64,000 nt of DNA from Guillardia theta CCMP2712 (lineage: Eukaryota > Cryptophyceae > Pyrenomonadales > Geminigeraceae), in assembly GCF_000315625.1 (NCBI RefSeq), contig NW_005434603.1, positions 164,038-228,037 of the forward strand, given 5' to 3'. The translations under genes and the position numbers were made by a program. Position 1 is the stretch's first letter; each line of letters begins with the position of its first letter. The notes below the pieces were generated by a model that worked only from the letters and a program-made list of their open reading frames with translations, was not told the origin of the DNA and did no database searches. Below, in pieces: positions 1 to 11,105 of this stretch.

Positions 1-866
1 TTTCCTATCCCGCACCTGACCACCATTCAGCGACATCCAACCCCCTTGAATCCTCGTCTGCTTACTTCTTTCAATTTCTCCTTGGTCGTGTCCAAATCAA
101 TCCGAGATCTGGTAAAATTGTCAGGAATAGCTGCTTGAACAAAACAGCAAGTTGACGAACTTGTCAATCCAAGAGTCAAGTCGTCGGTTGAAATCGACCC
201 AGTGCACATAAAACTGCAAAAAATTCCGCCTTAGTGTAAAGATGCGCTCTAGATGACCAAACTCGAAAGTGATGGTGGTGGTGGTGGTGGTGGTGGTGGT
301 GGTGGCAATGATGACGGTGATGGTGCTGGTGCTGGCGATGGTGAAGGTGGTGGTGGTGGTGGTGGTGGTGGTGGTGATGATGATGATGATGATGACAAGA
401 TTGAGAATTTAGGGCAAATTTGATGGTGGCAGTCATGATAATGACAATGATTAGCATGACGGAAAGGCAAAGAAACCCTTGCACGAGCAAAATGAGAGTA
501 GCACATCGGCACGTGGCAAACATGATGGCTAGAAACATACCGAAGATCCTGACTTATTCTTCTCCAAGATCGTCACTTCACGCCAATCATTCTCCGCTAC
601 TCTCCACAACGCAAGGACATTCTGTCCCACCTGGAAAGCAGCATCTGTCACTCCCTGGAAAAGTTAGTGGGAGACGTTCGGACCTTGAGCTCTTTATCAT
701 CTTTCCTGCTGTTGTCCGTTTCGACGTTGTTCGAGACCCCATTGGTCTGATTTTCCTTCATCTTGCTCATCTTTCCCTCTTTGCACCACTTGTCAAATCC
801 TTCTGACGACACACATGCATCGATGTCACCAGCTTCAATTTTCGACGATGTCTCAGCTGATCCAGG
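1..866 (-). CDS. chromo-barrel (Tudor-knot) protein, MYST/MRG-like, 5' part
   Basis: Four exons read in one consistent frame: 684-866, 541-654, 161-213 and 66-108, all with GT/AG borders on the minus strand. They encode a charged leader, then a barrel domain: the segment FQVGQNVLALWRVAENDW in exon 2, then FYVHWVDFNRRLDSWID in exon 3, continuing into SRIDLDTTKEK. The YVH..FNRRLD.W pattern is the signature of the chromo-barrel of MYST histone acetyltransferases (Esa1/Tip60 type) and of MRG15/Eaf3 proteins, which bind chromatin in the nucleus. The catalytic or MRG domain would lie beyond base 1, so I cannot tell which family it is. The first coding exon upstream of 866 is not identified. A long GGT repeat fills the intron between exons 2 and 3. 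Confidence 0.72.
271..395. repeat. (GGT)n / (GAT)n microsatellite
   Basis: Imperfect GGT triplets run for about 125 bases and end in GAT triplets. The tract lies in an intron of the chromo-barrel gene (between 214 and 540). The His-rich or Pro-rich readings of the other strand are translations of this repeat, not proteins. Confidence 0.95.
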
Positions 867-1085
867 CTGATATCAACATAATGAGCAATAACGCCCAATC
901 TCTCCTCATCTCAACCTCTGGCTCAAGGAACTGTGCTTCAAGGCTTGCCTGCAATTACTGAGTTATTTGTGATCATTGGAGTAGCGAACAGAAGGCAAAA
1001 TAAGGTTGGCAAAGCTGCTTGTGGACCAGAGATAGACCGAATAGAGGGCAAAAGGAGCAGAGCAACGAGTGAGGGAGACGAGAGA

Positions 1086-1132
<47 letters not shown>

Positions 1133-2944
1133 AGGTCCAGAGAAAATTCACAATGAGGACACCAGAAGGCTTCACCTCTTCTTCAGCAGCGTTCAACGTT
1201 GGGTTCACCACCTCCTCCTGCGAGCTCTCCTTGACCGTCTGACCAACACCCAGCACGTCAGGCGCAGGGGGCAGTGACAGAGAGTGGCATGCAGTCACAT
1301 CGCCAGCCTCGCCGGGTCCACTCCTACACGTACAGTTCACGTGTTTACACCGCGTACAGCTCTTCCTCGTGCTGGCACTCATATCCCTTTCGGTCTGCAT
1401 GACAGTCACCCGGCGCTCTCGCGACCAGCCTGCTGGCTGTCACCTCTGCAGATGCAGGAAACCATTAACAATCCCACGGCAGCAGGACAAGGCTGTCCTC
1501 AAAACGCATTCATCTCTTTGTCCTTTCCCCGAGGACGCGGTTTACTTTGCGACCCTGCAACACTTGTCCGTCAGTCAGGCATCATGTGCTGGTGCGGCAA
1601 GAGCCATGATAAGCGACATAGACGTATCAAGGGCTACGATAGTCGCTAACATGTGCTAGATCGAGGTCGTTGGCATCGACTTTGGAGCAACAAAAATCTC
1701 ATTCCTATCATCCTCAAGACGATGTTGCATTATGCATTCTAGATGGCAAGACGAGGGTAGGTAAAGCTTTCTGGACATTACAACCTTCGTCTTCTCACTT
1801 GAAAACTCTATCTGAATCCTCCCTCAATAAACTTTTGGTCGATATTGCCGCCTATATGTTCTGTTTCCAACCACTTTAACAAAATGAATGAGAACCAGGC
1901 GTGAATCAGCTCAAATATACGCGGCTCAATGAGCTACAAGTCAGCCTTGTGCCGTTTACGGTCGAGCTCTGTTTCTCACAAGACCAGCCATGACATGATG
2001 TACTACCTACCGTATAAGGTGTCTCTCCCGCAAACAAATCAAACCCATTCACCACCTCATCTCGATCGCATGTTCTATCTACCCATAGAGTCTACCTGCT
2101 CCTCCGCTCCTCCTCTCCTCCTCTCGACGTCGTCGACCTCTTCCTCCTCTCTTCCCTCCCTCCTCCGCTTCCTCCATCGTCTCATGGGGAACAAGACTCT
2201 CTCCTCTTCCATACCCACCCCGCCTAATATCCACCCTACATGAGCCCCAACCCCACAAATATCTACCCCTACCCCCTGGTATGAAATAAAGTACCCCTAT
2301 TCTCGAAGTCTTATTGCCCTAGTCATGCTTATCCCTACCCCCTCTTATGATGCTTCACATGGCAAGATTCCCAACTACATCGAAATTACATGGTTCATGG
2401 GTATCTAAATTTCAAATGAACACTCAAATCATGAAACTGATTGGCGAAACTGTTTCTTTGCCGACGAGCGATGGCGAAATGTGCGCGCCGATGGCGGGAG
2501 AAAGGAGAGAGTGAGGAAGAGACAAGTGAGGTATGATTCAAAGAGTTACAATTACAGAACACACAAGCTCGTAAAAACAGAGAAAGAGGAGGAGGAGAAG
2601 GAGAAAAGAAAAACGGTGGGGAAAATCAATTCTGGACGACTATCAGTGCATGAACTTGTAAAATCTGTCAAGAAATCTCTGCAACAAGGCAGGGTGTTAA
2701 AGACGAGCATGTGCCTGAGGAAGGGCCTTACCCAATGAACAGCCGTTGGAGAAGGAGGCATTGAGGGAGGAGCGACGACAGTGAGGTTGGCGGCTAAACT
2801 CCATCCTGAAGCAACGTCAGTGATGCGGATAACAGTACAGAGGTGAACAGGAAGAGCAGCAAGAGGAGAGCACAAAGAAAGATAGGGAGGAAGGAACTGC
2901 AAGTGATATTCTCACCCATGGCTTCTTGGAATCCATTCAAAATC
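867..2944. other. no convincing gene
   Basis: I find short open stretches on both strands but no family motif and no chain of phase-consistent exons. The missing first exon of the chromo-barrel gene should lie near the left end. The stretch 2100-2350 is pyrimidine-rich, then carries CTACCCC-type words like the tracts near 26-28 kb. Confidence 0.5.
1087..1132. repeat. (GGGACA)n microsatellite
   Basis: About seven perfect GGGACA hexamers in a row. No gene frame is supported across it. Confidence 0.95.
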
Positions 2945-4727
2945 TTACCAACCTGTTTCAACACAGCCATTCAGGACCTCCACAAAACTTTGACCTCTGC
3001 GATAGGAGGACAAGGCTGGTAGAAAGCAATGCAGCAGACGAACCGTCTTCGTGTCAGCATCAGTCCATGGGCCATACAATCCTTGAGCGTAGTCTCTTGC
3101 GTACAGCAGGACGATCAGCGGCTGGAAGAGGAGGGTGAGGAACAAAACGAATTGAAATTGACCATGCTGACCTGTCCCAACATGATTGACAACCAGAAAA
3201 TGACGTTACCCGTCTGACTCCCCTTGAGGCATTTGGTCAACTCAATCAATGGCACCTGTAGTCAATCAGGAGGAAGTCCGGGGAGAAGAGGTTTGAGGAC
3301 ACTGAGATCGGAGGCCAGGAGAGCAGGAGGTGGTGAGGCGGTAAGCAAGCACGAGAGGTGGAGTATGGAAGAGGGAGCATGGAGGGCAAGAGATGGAGGC
3401 GGACCTGGAGCATCATTCCTCCGAAGGCAAGGAGCTTGAAGTTCCAGAACGGGATGCTGACGATGAGCTCGTGGAAAATCGCAGAGATTATGAAGATGAA
3501 GATGGACGCAGGCTGGAAGATCAGTAAGAGTTAATTAACACGCGAGATTCCAACGGAAGATGCGACGATCACCGATTTTCTCCATCCACGAGTGGTCAAG
3601 GGCATGTAGACATGCTCGACCATCCAGCTATGTACAGGGAGGTTCCAAGTTCTCCAGAAATAACTGTGGGAGTGAATGAGTTGAAATGTACACAAGAAAC
3701 ACTGTCACTTTGTACCCCAAAGTTGTTGAGTTCCACCAGTCCTTGTAGAATTGACGGTCACTGCAAACTCATCACGGGGATCAACTCCAAGACCACAAGT
3801 AGCTCACCCGAAGCGAGTCAGCTCCGCAAGAATGTTGAGATAGAGGTGGAAGATGGAGTAGAACCCCAGGATCCAGATTAGAAAGTTTGGCACAGCGATC
3901 TTGAGCAGCCCCTCGACGATGAGGAAGAAACTTCCGTTCTCCAGAGGCACCAACGTGTTCATGAGCCCAGGCATCACATACTGACGAGCAACCACGTAGA
4001 TGCCAGCCCAGATGCCGATGAACTCCCAGATTCTTCTCAGCACCCATCCCCATCGAATCTTAGCTGTCCGAGGATACCTTGGGGAAAACACGAGAGTGGG
4101 TGCGGCGATGAAGTAGAGCAGTTGACGAAGCTTCGGCTTGAACTTCTTGTCCTTGCTCTTTGCCTCTGCCCTCAGGCGATCACAAACCAAGAAGAACGAC
4201 ACAATCTTCATGAATGCTGTGGTAGCAAAGACCAACACGATAATACCCCCACTCGGGTCTGTGCGGAAGTACCAAATCGCATACCATGGAACCACGAACG
4301 AGGCGATGGCGTTTGTCCAATGAAGTGCCTTGATGATGGGACTGTACACGTAACCATGCAGCTTCTCGATGCCATAGGCAACAAAGACGTAGAACCAAAG
4401 TGAGAAAGCTAGACAGACGTTGTCGCTCTTGCCAAGGTGAGTAATGTGCCAGGGGTTGATCAAGAGCCCGTACTTGTACAAGTTTTGGATGACAATGCGC
4501 AAGTTTGACATCAGAAGGAGGATAATGAGGACATTCACGAAACCACGATAGCTGTTGGAAGGATGCTCACTTGAGAACAGAGACGGTCTTGGTGCAAAAG
4601 ACAAGAAATTTCCATCCTCATTCAACTTGACATGCATTTCCTCGGGGGGGTTGCCGGAGGATTGTTGGTTCTGTTTTTCTTGACTTTGGGTTGCAACAGC
4701 TCCTGACTCATCGGAGGGCTGACACAT
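2945..4727 (-). CDS. DGAT1/ACAT-like membrane-bound O-acyltransferase
   Basis: Six exons: 3808-4727, 3716-3760, 3573-3663, 3405-3512, 3172-3255 and 2945-3121, all GT/AG and in phase, giving about 474 aa, close to the usual 480-520 aa of DGAT1. The first in-frame ATG is at 4727. The protein has a hydrophilic N-terminus, then many membrane helices. Family landmarks are visible: SNLRIVIQNLYKYG in the first helix region, the FYKDWWN motif in exon 2, the TWNLPVHSW stretch in exon 3, and FHEL with the catalytic His in exon 4. The family transfers acyl from acyl-CoA to diacylglycerol (or sterol) in the ER, making storage lipid. Substrate is inferred from motif similarity to DGAT1. The extreme C-terminus (after ARDYAQGLYGPW) may be spliced differently. 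Confidence 0.9.
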
Positions 4728-6834
4728 TGCTAGATCGAAGCGTGACAACAGGCCACGTAGAGCCCTCGGACTGCTTCCGCTGAGCTACAGAACGAATCAG
4801 AGCAGAAATACATGCAGCAGCAGAAGGGTCGTTGGTCTAAGGAGGAGAGTGAAGTTCCTAACCCCTTCTACAAGAGCAAAGATAGCTTCCAACTGATAAA
4901 CTGAACTGACCATCGTCGCATCTTCAAGGTTCCCTATCGAGGCATTGCTGGAGAATCCTGACCTGAACTTTTGAGACCAAAACCGAAAGGATAGCCTCTC
5001 ACTATACTAGGCTAGCTGTGATTGAAATGAATCTTCTGTCAGCAATAGCGAGTTCCGATATTGAAGTTCAAGGAGGAGATGTTCAAGATGCAAGTATCAA
5101 GACAGAGGAAAACGTGAAAGAGGGAGCCTAAAGGGGAAACCTTGCACATGAAGAGACAAATATTCGCTCAGCAATCGTGTGAACTGAGCCTCAAGAAATG
5201 AGAATCGAAGCAGGCATTGGAGTGTGAAAGGTGCTGCAAGCCTAGATCATATGTGCCGTGCTAAGCTGCCTTAAGGTGAAGATGAAAACTCGCTTTGGCT
5301 ACTTCAAACATGGGGTCTGCTGGGAAACGGGCTATCAAGGACAGGAGTGAAGAAACAGGGATTCATAAGCAAGGTTAGTTTGCAAAGGAAAAGCAAGTGG
5401 TGTTTCATATAGTTGATGTTTGAAAGAATCGCCTGAGACATGGCTTCTCCTGCCTGCATTGCGCGATAACATAGGAGTACCGCCATGCGGCTCCTGCCAT
5501 TTTCTCAGGGGCGGAGGGTCTAAACCCTCCGTAAGTTTTAAAATTGTACCACATAGTAATACTAGTACCAACTGATGCATTAAATATGTTCTTGAATATA
5601 TGTTCTATTTCCAAACTTGCTACAATTTCAAAGTTTCAGAAACGTTTTTGAAAGTTTCTACAATATAAGTTTTGTTGATGCAAAATGTTCCGTACGATTT
5701 AGCCAGATATTAGTCGTCCTGAAGAAAAGATAAAATATATTGTTAATTGATACCAATTGTCCTCCATGGCTTATAAATCTGGTACAGTTCTTAAAACAAC
5801 CATTGGTACCAGAAAGGTATCTCTGAGAGCCCAGAATGGGGCAGGAATTAATAAATAAAACAGTATCCTATACATCCCACATATTTTATTTAGCCTCAAC
5901 AAGTCCGCCTCGGTGAAATATATGATCATTGTATATTTTAATTCATATTTTATCGATCAGTCCTAATGAAGTAAACTTCCGATGGGGGACCCTATAACCC
6001 CTCTACAACTCATGATGCTGATGACCCTACCATCCAATGAAATTGCTTTGAGTACCTCTACCTCCCAGTTGACAGCTTTCAGCAACGCAAATAACCCGGT
6101 ACATATGTTCGAGGTTCAGCGAACCCGAGCTCAAAATTCACTACCCCACCCATGGTTCTTGAGTCGTTTACCCCCCTTCACTTAGGCGGAAGGTGTAGTA
6201 AAGAGCTCAGATAAAGAAGGGGTACTTCTGAGATGTTTGAAATGATGATAAGGGGGGTGGGGGTTATCCCTGAACCCCCGCCTCTTCGTCAGGGCCAACG
6301 GACAACCTCCAGCCTCCGTTTCCAAACATAAAAAGGTTTTAAATCTGTATCTAAATTTATATAGATATATACAAAAAGGTAATTGAGTACAAACATTCTC
6401 GATACTGCTGCTGTACAGTACCCACTGGTACAATTTTACAATAAATTATACAATCTCAACGCGGGGCGGGCCTGGAGATCTCGTGCTGAGGTGGGCCCGA
6501 TACTTTTCATCAACCCTCGCATGTGCGGGATGGCGGGCAGCGCGTGACGAGCGTGGGGAGGCAGAGGAGGTGAGAGACGAGAGGAGGGAGGATAGAAGCC
6601 CTCTGCTGCCTGCTATGCACCTGAGACTTGAGATGATGTTGCTGCTTGCCTCGCTCTTGCTGGAGAAATGGCGTCCTGGCGATCCCCGTGCTGCTGCCAT
6701 CGGGGGTCGGGAGCAACACGGGGATCGGGTGGGAAGGATCGGAGAGGGTCGCCGTTCCATGTTGTGCTCGAGAAGGGGAGATGTGCTCGTCTTGCGTGTC
6801 GCCTCCTCATTACATGCTGATGATATCTGTCAGG
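4728..6834. other. intergenic, partly AT-rich, no gene seen
   Basis: No phase-consistent exons found. About 5520-5960 and 6310-6450 are clearly AT-richer than the rest of the window, with runs such as ATATTTTATT. Between them, 5980-6280 carries C-rich words (CTACCCC-like), so composition changes abruptly several times. Confidence 0.5.
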
Positions 6835-7153
6835 ATGTCCGTAACGATCGCTTTTGTGGCCAGCGACCCACGAACGAAGAAGACGATCTGGGAAGGTAGG
6901 GACAGGACGCGTGTCTGTTCTCTTCTTCCCGCCTCCCAAGGGTCAGACTGAACTTACCCGTCGTGCAGGTTATGCGAATGGCTCGCCAGGGAAGCAGCAA
7001 GAGTTCAAACTGCAGTATGCTCGCCCGTCCTGCCTCCACACGTTTAACCCGGCATCTGCCCGCAGGCAAGGGGTGCCTGACCTTGCTGCCGATACCAAGA
7101 TCCTCGCGAGATCGAGTGAAGGGCACACGATAACTATCAAGAGGTTGCTCTGA
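6835..7153 (+). CDS. small hypothetical protein, two exons
   Basis: Exon 6835-6895 starts ATG TCC GTA and ends at a GT donor; exon 6969-7153 follows an AG acceptor in phase and ends with TGA. The product is about 81 aa, beginning MSVTIAFVASDPRTKKTIW, with no signal peptide or membrane helix. An in-frame ATG at 6814 is an alternative start. I recognise no family. Support is the open frame plus clean splice borders only. Confidence 0.45.
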
Positions 7154-7683
7154 TCCGATGATGGCTGCGAGATGAAGTTGAGGACTCGATCGTGGGGATG
7201 GATGTGTTGCTTGCTCTTCTCCTGCTCCTCCCCATCCTTTTGCCCCTGCTCTTGCTTCTCCTGTTCCCACAGTGCTCCACCTTCTTGTTCTCTACCTCGT
7301 CCATTAGAAATTGATGCTGCTGTTGTCCTCGCAGCATCGCGGCGAGCGGGGCAGCAGAGGAGAAGGTGTGGGTGAAGGCAGGCAACCTGGGAGACCCGCT
7401 GGTGGTTCAGATTCTCTTCAAGAAGCAAGGCTCAGGTGCGCTAGGCATGGAGCGGAGGCGAGAGCGAGAGGGCGGGTGCAAGTGCAGATCAAGAACTTGG
7501 GACAGGAGACGATGAGGGGAAGAGGGGGAGCGGGGGGGAGGGGGGGGCGAGGAGGGGAGAGAATGGAGAAGAGGGGGCAGGGAGGAGGTTGGCAGGAAAG
7601 GGGAGGGAGGGAGAGAGGGGAGGGAGAGAGGAGTCGTTGAGGAGGGAGGCGGAGTACAGGATATGAGAAGATCACTTTGTCAG
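7154..7683. other. purine-rich low-complexity region, no gene seen
   Basis: From about 7500 to 7650 the plus strand is nearly all G and A (GAGGG/GGGGA). It precedes the first ankyrin exon I can place; the true first exon of that gene may be hidden here. Confidence 0.5.
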
Positions 7684-9001
7684 GGTTGTGGAAGATGAAG
7701 AAGGTTGTAGTCACAACTCCATCGTTGCAAACCCTTGCGCCCAAGACCCTTCCCGTTATGAGTGAGGTGAGAGGTGAAGGAGGACGAGGACGAGGAGGGA
7801 GAGGGAGGGAGGAGGAGGAGGGAGAGGGAGAAGGAGGAGGGAGGAGGAGGAGGAGTGAAGAGGAGGAGGAGGAAGGAGGAGGAGGAGGGAGGAAGGGGGA
7901 GTATGGTGGTCGTGACGACTCCCATGCCGGTGATGGTGATGGCAATGACGATCATGTTACATCGACAGAGAGTAACATGCGCGGATGAGGAGGCCGGCAA
8001 TGAGATGTTGGCATGCGCCCGATATGGGGTAAGAGAAGCAGGGGAGGGGAGAGGAGGTAATGGTATTTGCTATTCTTTGTTCTGAGACAGGGACTCAGGA
8101 ATGCGAAGACATGTGCATCTTCATTGACAACGGGAGCGTTCCTGTCGACTATCAGAACGAACAGGGGAACACAGCTCTGCACTACAGCTGGTGAGCGGAG
8201 GGGGGGGGGGGAGGAGAGGAGGAGGAGGAGGAGGAGGAGGAGGAGGAGCGAGAGGACGAGNNNNNNNNNNNNNNNNNNNNNNNNNNNNNNNNNNNNNNNN
8301 NNNNNNNNNNNNNNNNNNNNNNNNNNNNNNNNNNNNNNNNNNNNNNNNNNNNNNNNNNNNTCAACGAGAAATCTCACGCAGATCATGCGGAGTTGCTTCA
8401 AAGCTGGCTCAGTCCAGGAAAGAACGGCAGGCCGCAGGGTTCTTCGCTGCCACAGATTTTGATGGTCACCCTGTTTGCGAGGTCCTTCCTGTCTTATGAC
8501 TATCTTTCTCTTGGATTCGCCGCATTGTTCCTTGCAGCAGTTCCTGTCATGTCCACCAGGGCAGGAGGGCTGAGGCTACCTTCCATCAGGGGGAGGGTAT
8601 ACGAGATCAACTTGAAGAAGGTTTTCTGCCTGGTAAACGCCCTCTGGTCCCTGATAACGATCATCTTCGATGTGGCTAAGTTGGCTGGGATGAACATCAT
8701 CACGAGCTCAGAGTCTTCGGCTGATGAGAAGCTCTTCTGGATTCTGTGCTCAATTACACTGGACGCCCTCGCAGGGACCAGTGGGGTCAGAATCTTGTTT
8801 TCCCTGCAGGCATGTACGCAGGTGCAAACGTAGGAGTGCAGAGGAGAGCAGAGGAGAGCAGAGGAGTGGAGAGGAGAGGAGAGGAAAAAGCAGAAGAGGG
8901 GAGGCAATGAAATTTTGATTCCCTTGCTAAATTAGTTTGCAGTGCAAACGCAAATCTTGATTGCCTGGCAGCGTTGATGGATGTGAGAATCTCTCCCTTT
9001 G

Positions 9002-9048
<47 letters not shown>

Positions 9049-10989
9049 ACATCATCATCCGTCATCATCATCATCCGTCATCATCATCATCATCATCATC
9101 CGTCATCATCATCATCATCATCCGTCATCATCATCATCATCATCCTAGTACTCCTCTTCATCCTCATTCAGCTCCTCCTACCTGCTCGTTCCCGCGTGAT
9201 CGAACTCTTCTCCTCGACTCTGAGTATTGTGCTGCAGCGGTCGGCACGAGCTCTGCCCAACAGCAGTGGGAATACAGGTCGAGGAGGGGAAGGAGGGGAG
9301 GAGGAAGAAAGAGGACGAGCAGAAAGAGCAGGGAGGAGGAAGGTGGAAAGAGAGGGAGCCAAGGAGGGGAGAGGGGAGAAAGGAGAGGACAAAACTGTTC
9401 ATCTGATTCACTGCTGCAGCTTTACATTGGGCGATACAGAACAAACAGAAAGAGTCCGTCAAGGTGCTTGCCCGGCTCTCCTCTGCTTCTACTCCAACAT
9501 GATCACCACTGCTACCATACTCATCCTCCTCTTCATTCTCGTCCTCTTCCTCACCCTCTTCCTCTTCCTCATCTCTGCGAACATGCACACTCACGATCGT
9601 CTCAAATTTCCATTTTCTTCTCTCATTCCATTTTCTGCTTTCATTCTGCTCGTTTACCCCCCTTTGTACATTTTCAGTAATTGTTATCACATCTTTGCCT
9701 CACGTTTTATCAGATGCTGATCGAGAAATGCTCCTCCGTCGATGTCTTGTACAAGAACAGGTAAGTCTACAAACTCCCCAATCCTCCTCTACCTCTACCT
9801 CTACCTCTACCTCTACCTCTACCTCTACCTCCACCTCCACCTCCACCTCCACCTCCACCTCCACCTCTACCTCTACCTCTACCTCTACCTCTACCTCTAC
9901 CTCTACCTCCTCCTCCTCCTCCTCCTCCTCCTCCTCTACCACCTCCTCTTCCTCCTCCCGTATAATCCTGCTTTCACCTTTTCCTCATTTTCAATTCCTC
10001 TTTACTTCCTTTTGTCAGCTTTGGAAAGAGTGCACTGTCGGAAGCCTTTGGCACTGAAGATGAAGAGGTGAAACGAGGAGAGAGGAGGTAGTGGGAGATT
10101 TCAAACAGGAGAAGAGGAGGAGGTGAAGGAAAGAGCAAGAAACAATAGCAAAGAGACAGGAGCTTCAGTGGGGTACGAGCAGCAGCAGCAGTGGCGGCGG
10201 CGGCGGTAGCAGCAGCAGCAGCAGCAGCAGCAGCACGGAAACTTCGTTGTGACAGATTCTGTAGCTGGTTCAGTTGCTTCTGGGACATTCCAGTGCAAGT
10301 GCACTTGAGAACACGCAGGTAAGAGGAGAGTTGATGGTGGGGATGGAAAGGAGGAAGAGAAGGGGAGAAGGAGGAGGAGGAGGAGGAGGAGGAGGAGCAA
10401 GAGGACGCCAAGGGCATGTGATTCTTGTTTCAGGCGTCTGGCGTGCAGGAAGAGGAGACGGACGATGAGGGCGGAGAGCAGGAGGAAGGAGGAGGAGGAG
10501 GAGGAGGAGGTAAGAGTAATGGCAGAGACACGAGCCAGACTGAAGAACGAAACTGCAGGGGACGTGGAGATGGAAGAAGCGTGAGAGGAGAAGAGGAGAG
10601 GAGAGGAGAGGAGAGGAGAAAGACCTTATGTGTGTAACGAAATGACAATCAGGCTAATTGCATTCATTCCTCGCTCCTTTTTCCAATTCCCCCCTCTCCT
10701 CTTTTCCTCCTCCCTCCCTCTCCCCCCCTCCTCTCCCTCCCCTCCATCTTTTTTCTCCCTTCCTTCCTCTCTTCTCTCTCTCCTCTTTTTTTTTTCCCGT
10801 GCCTCTTTCTTCTGGTTTACTTTTCATATCAAGACGCGTTGAAACGAGGAAAAAGAGGAGGCGAGAGGAGGAGGAAGGGGGGAGGAGGAGGAAGAAGAGG
10901 AGGTGAAAATGACTGCTGGGATGAAGACCCAGTTAACGAGAACAGGCAAGAGGGAGGGCAACGGAGGCTACCCGAGAGGAAAGAATAGC
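7684..10989 (+). CDS. ankyrin-repeat protein, many small exons
   Basis: Nine exons join in phase: 7684-7761, 7971-8028, 8087-8190, 8943-8982, 9238-9277, 9420-9463, 9714-9760, 10019-10067 and 10265-10318, followed by an acidic stretch from 10434. The joined protein shows successive ankyrin units: GNEMLACARYG, GNTALHYSCANANLDCLAAL, GNTALHWAIQNKQKESVKM and KSALSEAFGTEDEELVQLLL. The GNTALH turn is diagnostic. Ankyrin repeats bind partner proteins, so the role is unknown. The 3' part (10434 to a possible TAG at 10989) is acidic, Gly/Glu-rich and its splicing is unclear; the first exon is not identified. Introns hold (TCA)n, CTACCT and GAG repeats, and one holds a 100-N gap. Confidence 0.75.
8261..8360. 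other. assembly gap (100 N) in a (GAG)n repeat
   Basis: Exactly 100 N, preceded by GGAGGA/GAG triplets. It lies in the long intron 8191-8942 of the ankyrin gene. The fixed length suggests a placeholder, so true size is unknown. Confidence 0.97.
9001..9150. repeat. (TCA)n microsatellite
   Basis: TCA triplets interrupted by TCCG run through most of this stretch, inside an intron of the ankyrin gene. The poly-Ser or poly-His readings are artefacts. Confidence 0.95.
9784..9944. repeat. (CTACCT/CCACCT)n and (CCT)n satellite
   Basis: Hexamer CTACCT, changing to CCACCT and back, then CCT triplets; all within an intron of the ankyrin gene. Confidence 0.95.
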
Positions 10990-11011
10990 AGTGATTAAGA
11001 AGAACACAGAA

Positions 11012-11066
11012 ACAGGAACAGGAACAGGAACAGGAACAGGAACAGGAACAGGAACAGGAACAGGAG
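11012..11066. repeat. (GGAACA)n microsatellite
   Basis: About nine GGAACA hexamers just beyond the 3' end of the GT92-like gene. Confidence 0.95.
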
Positions 11067-11105
11067 TAGTCGTCGTTGATATCGTTTTCGTCCTTGTCAT
11101 CACCA

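Noticed and set aside
249-538. His-rich, Pro-rich and Ser-rich open frames over the GGT tract
   Set aside because: They are three readings of one microsatellite that lies in an intron of the chromo-barrel gene.
8393-8833. Plus-strand membrane-like frame after the first gap
   Set aside because: The ankyrin exon ending at 8190 joins in phase to the exon at 8943, so this stretch is best read as intron; it has no partner exons. A nested gene is not fully excluded.
9695-10071. Thr/Ser-, Leu/Tyr- and Val/Glu-repeat proteins
   Set aside because: They translate the CTACCT satellite; real ankyrin exons lie on either side with GT/AG borders.
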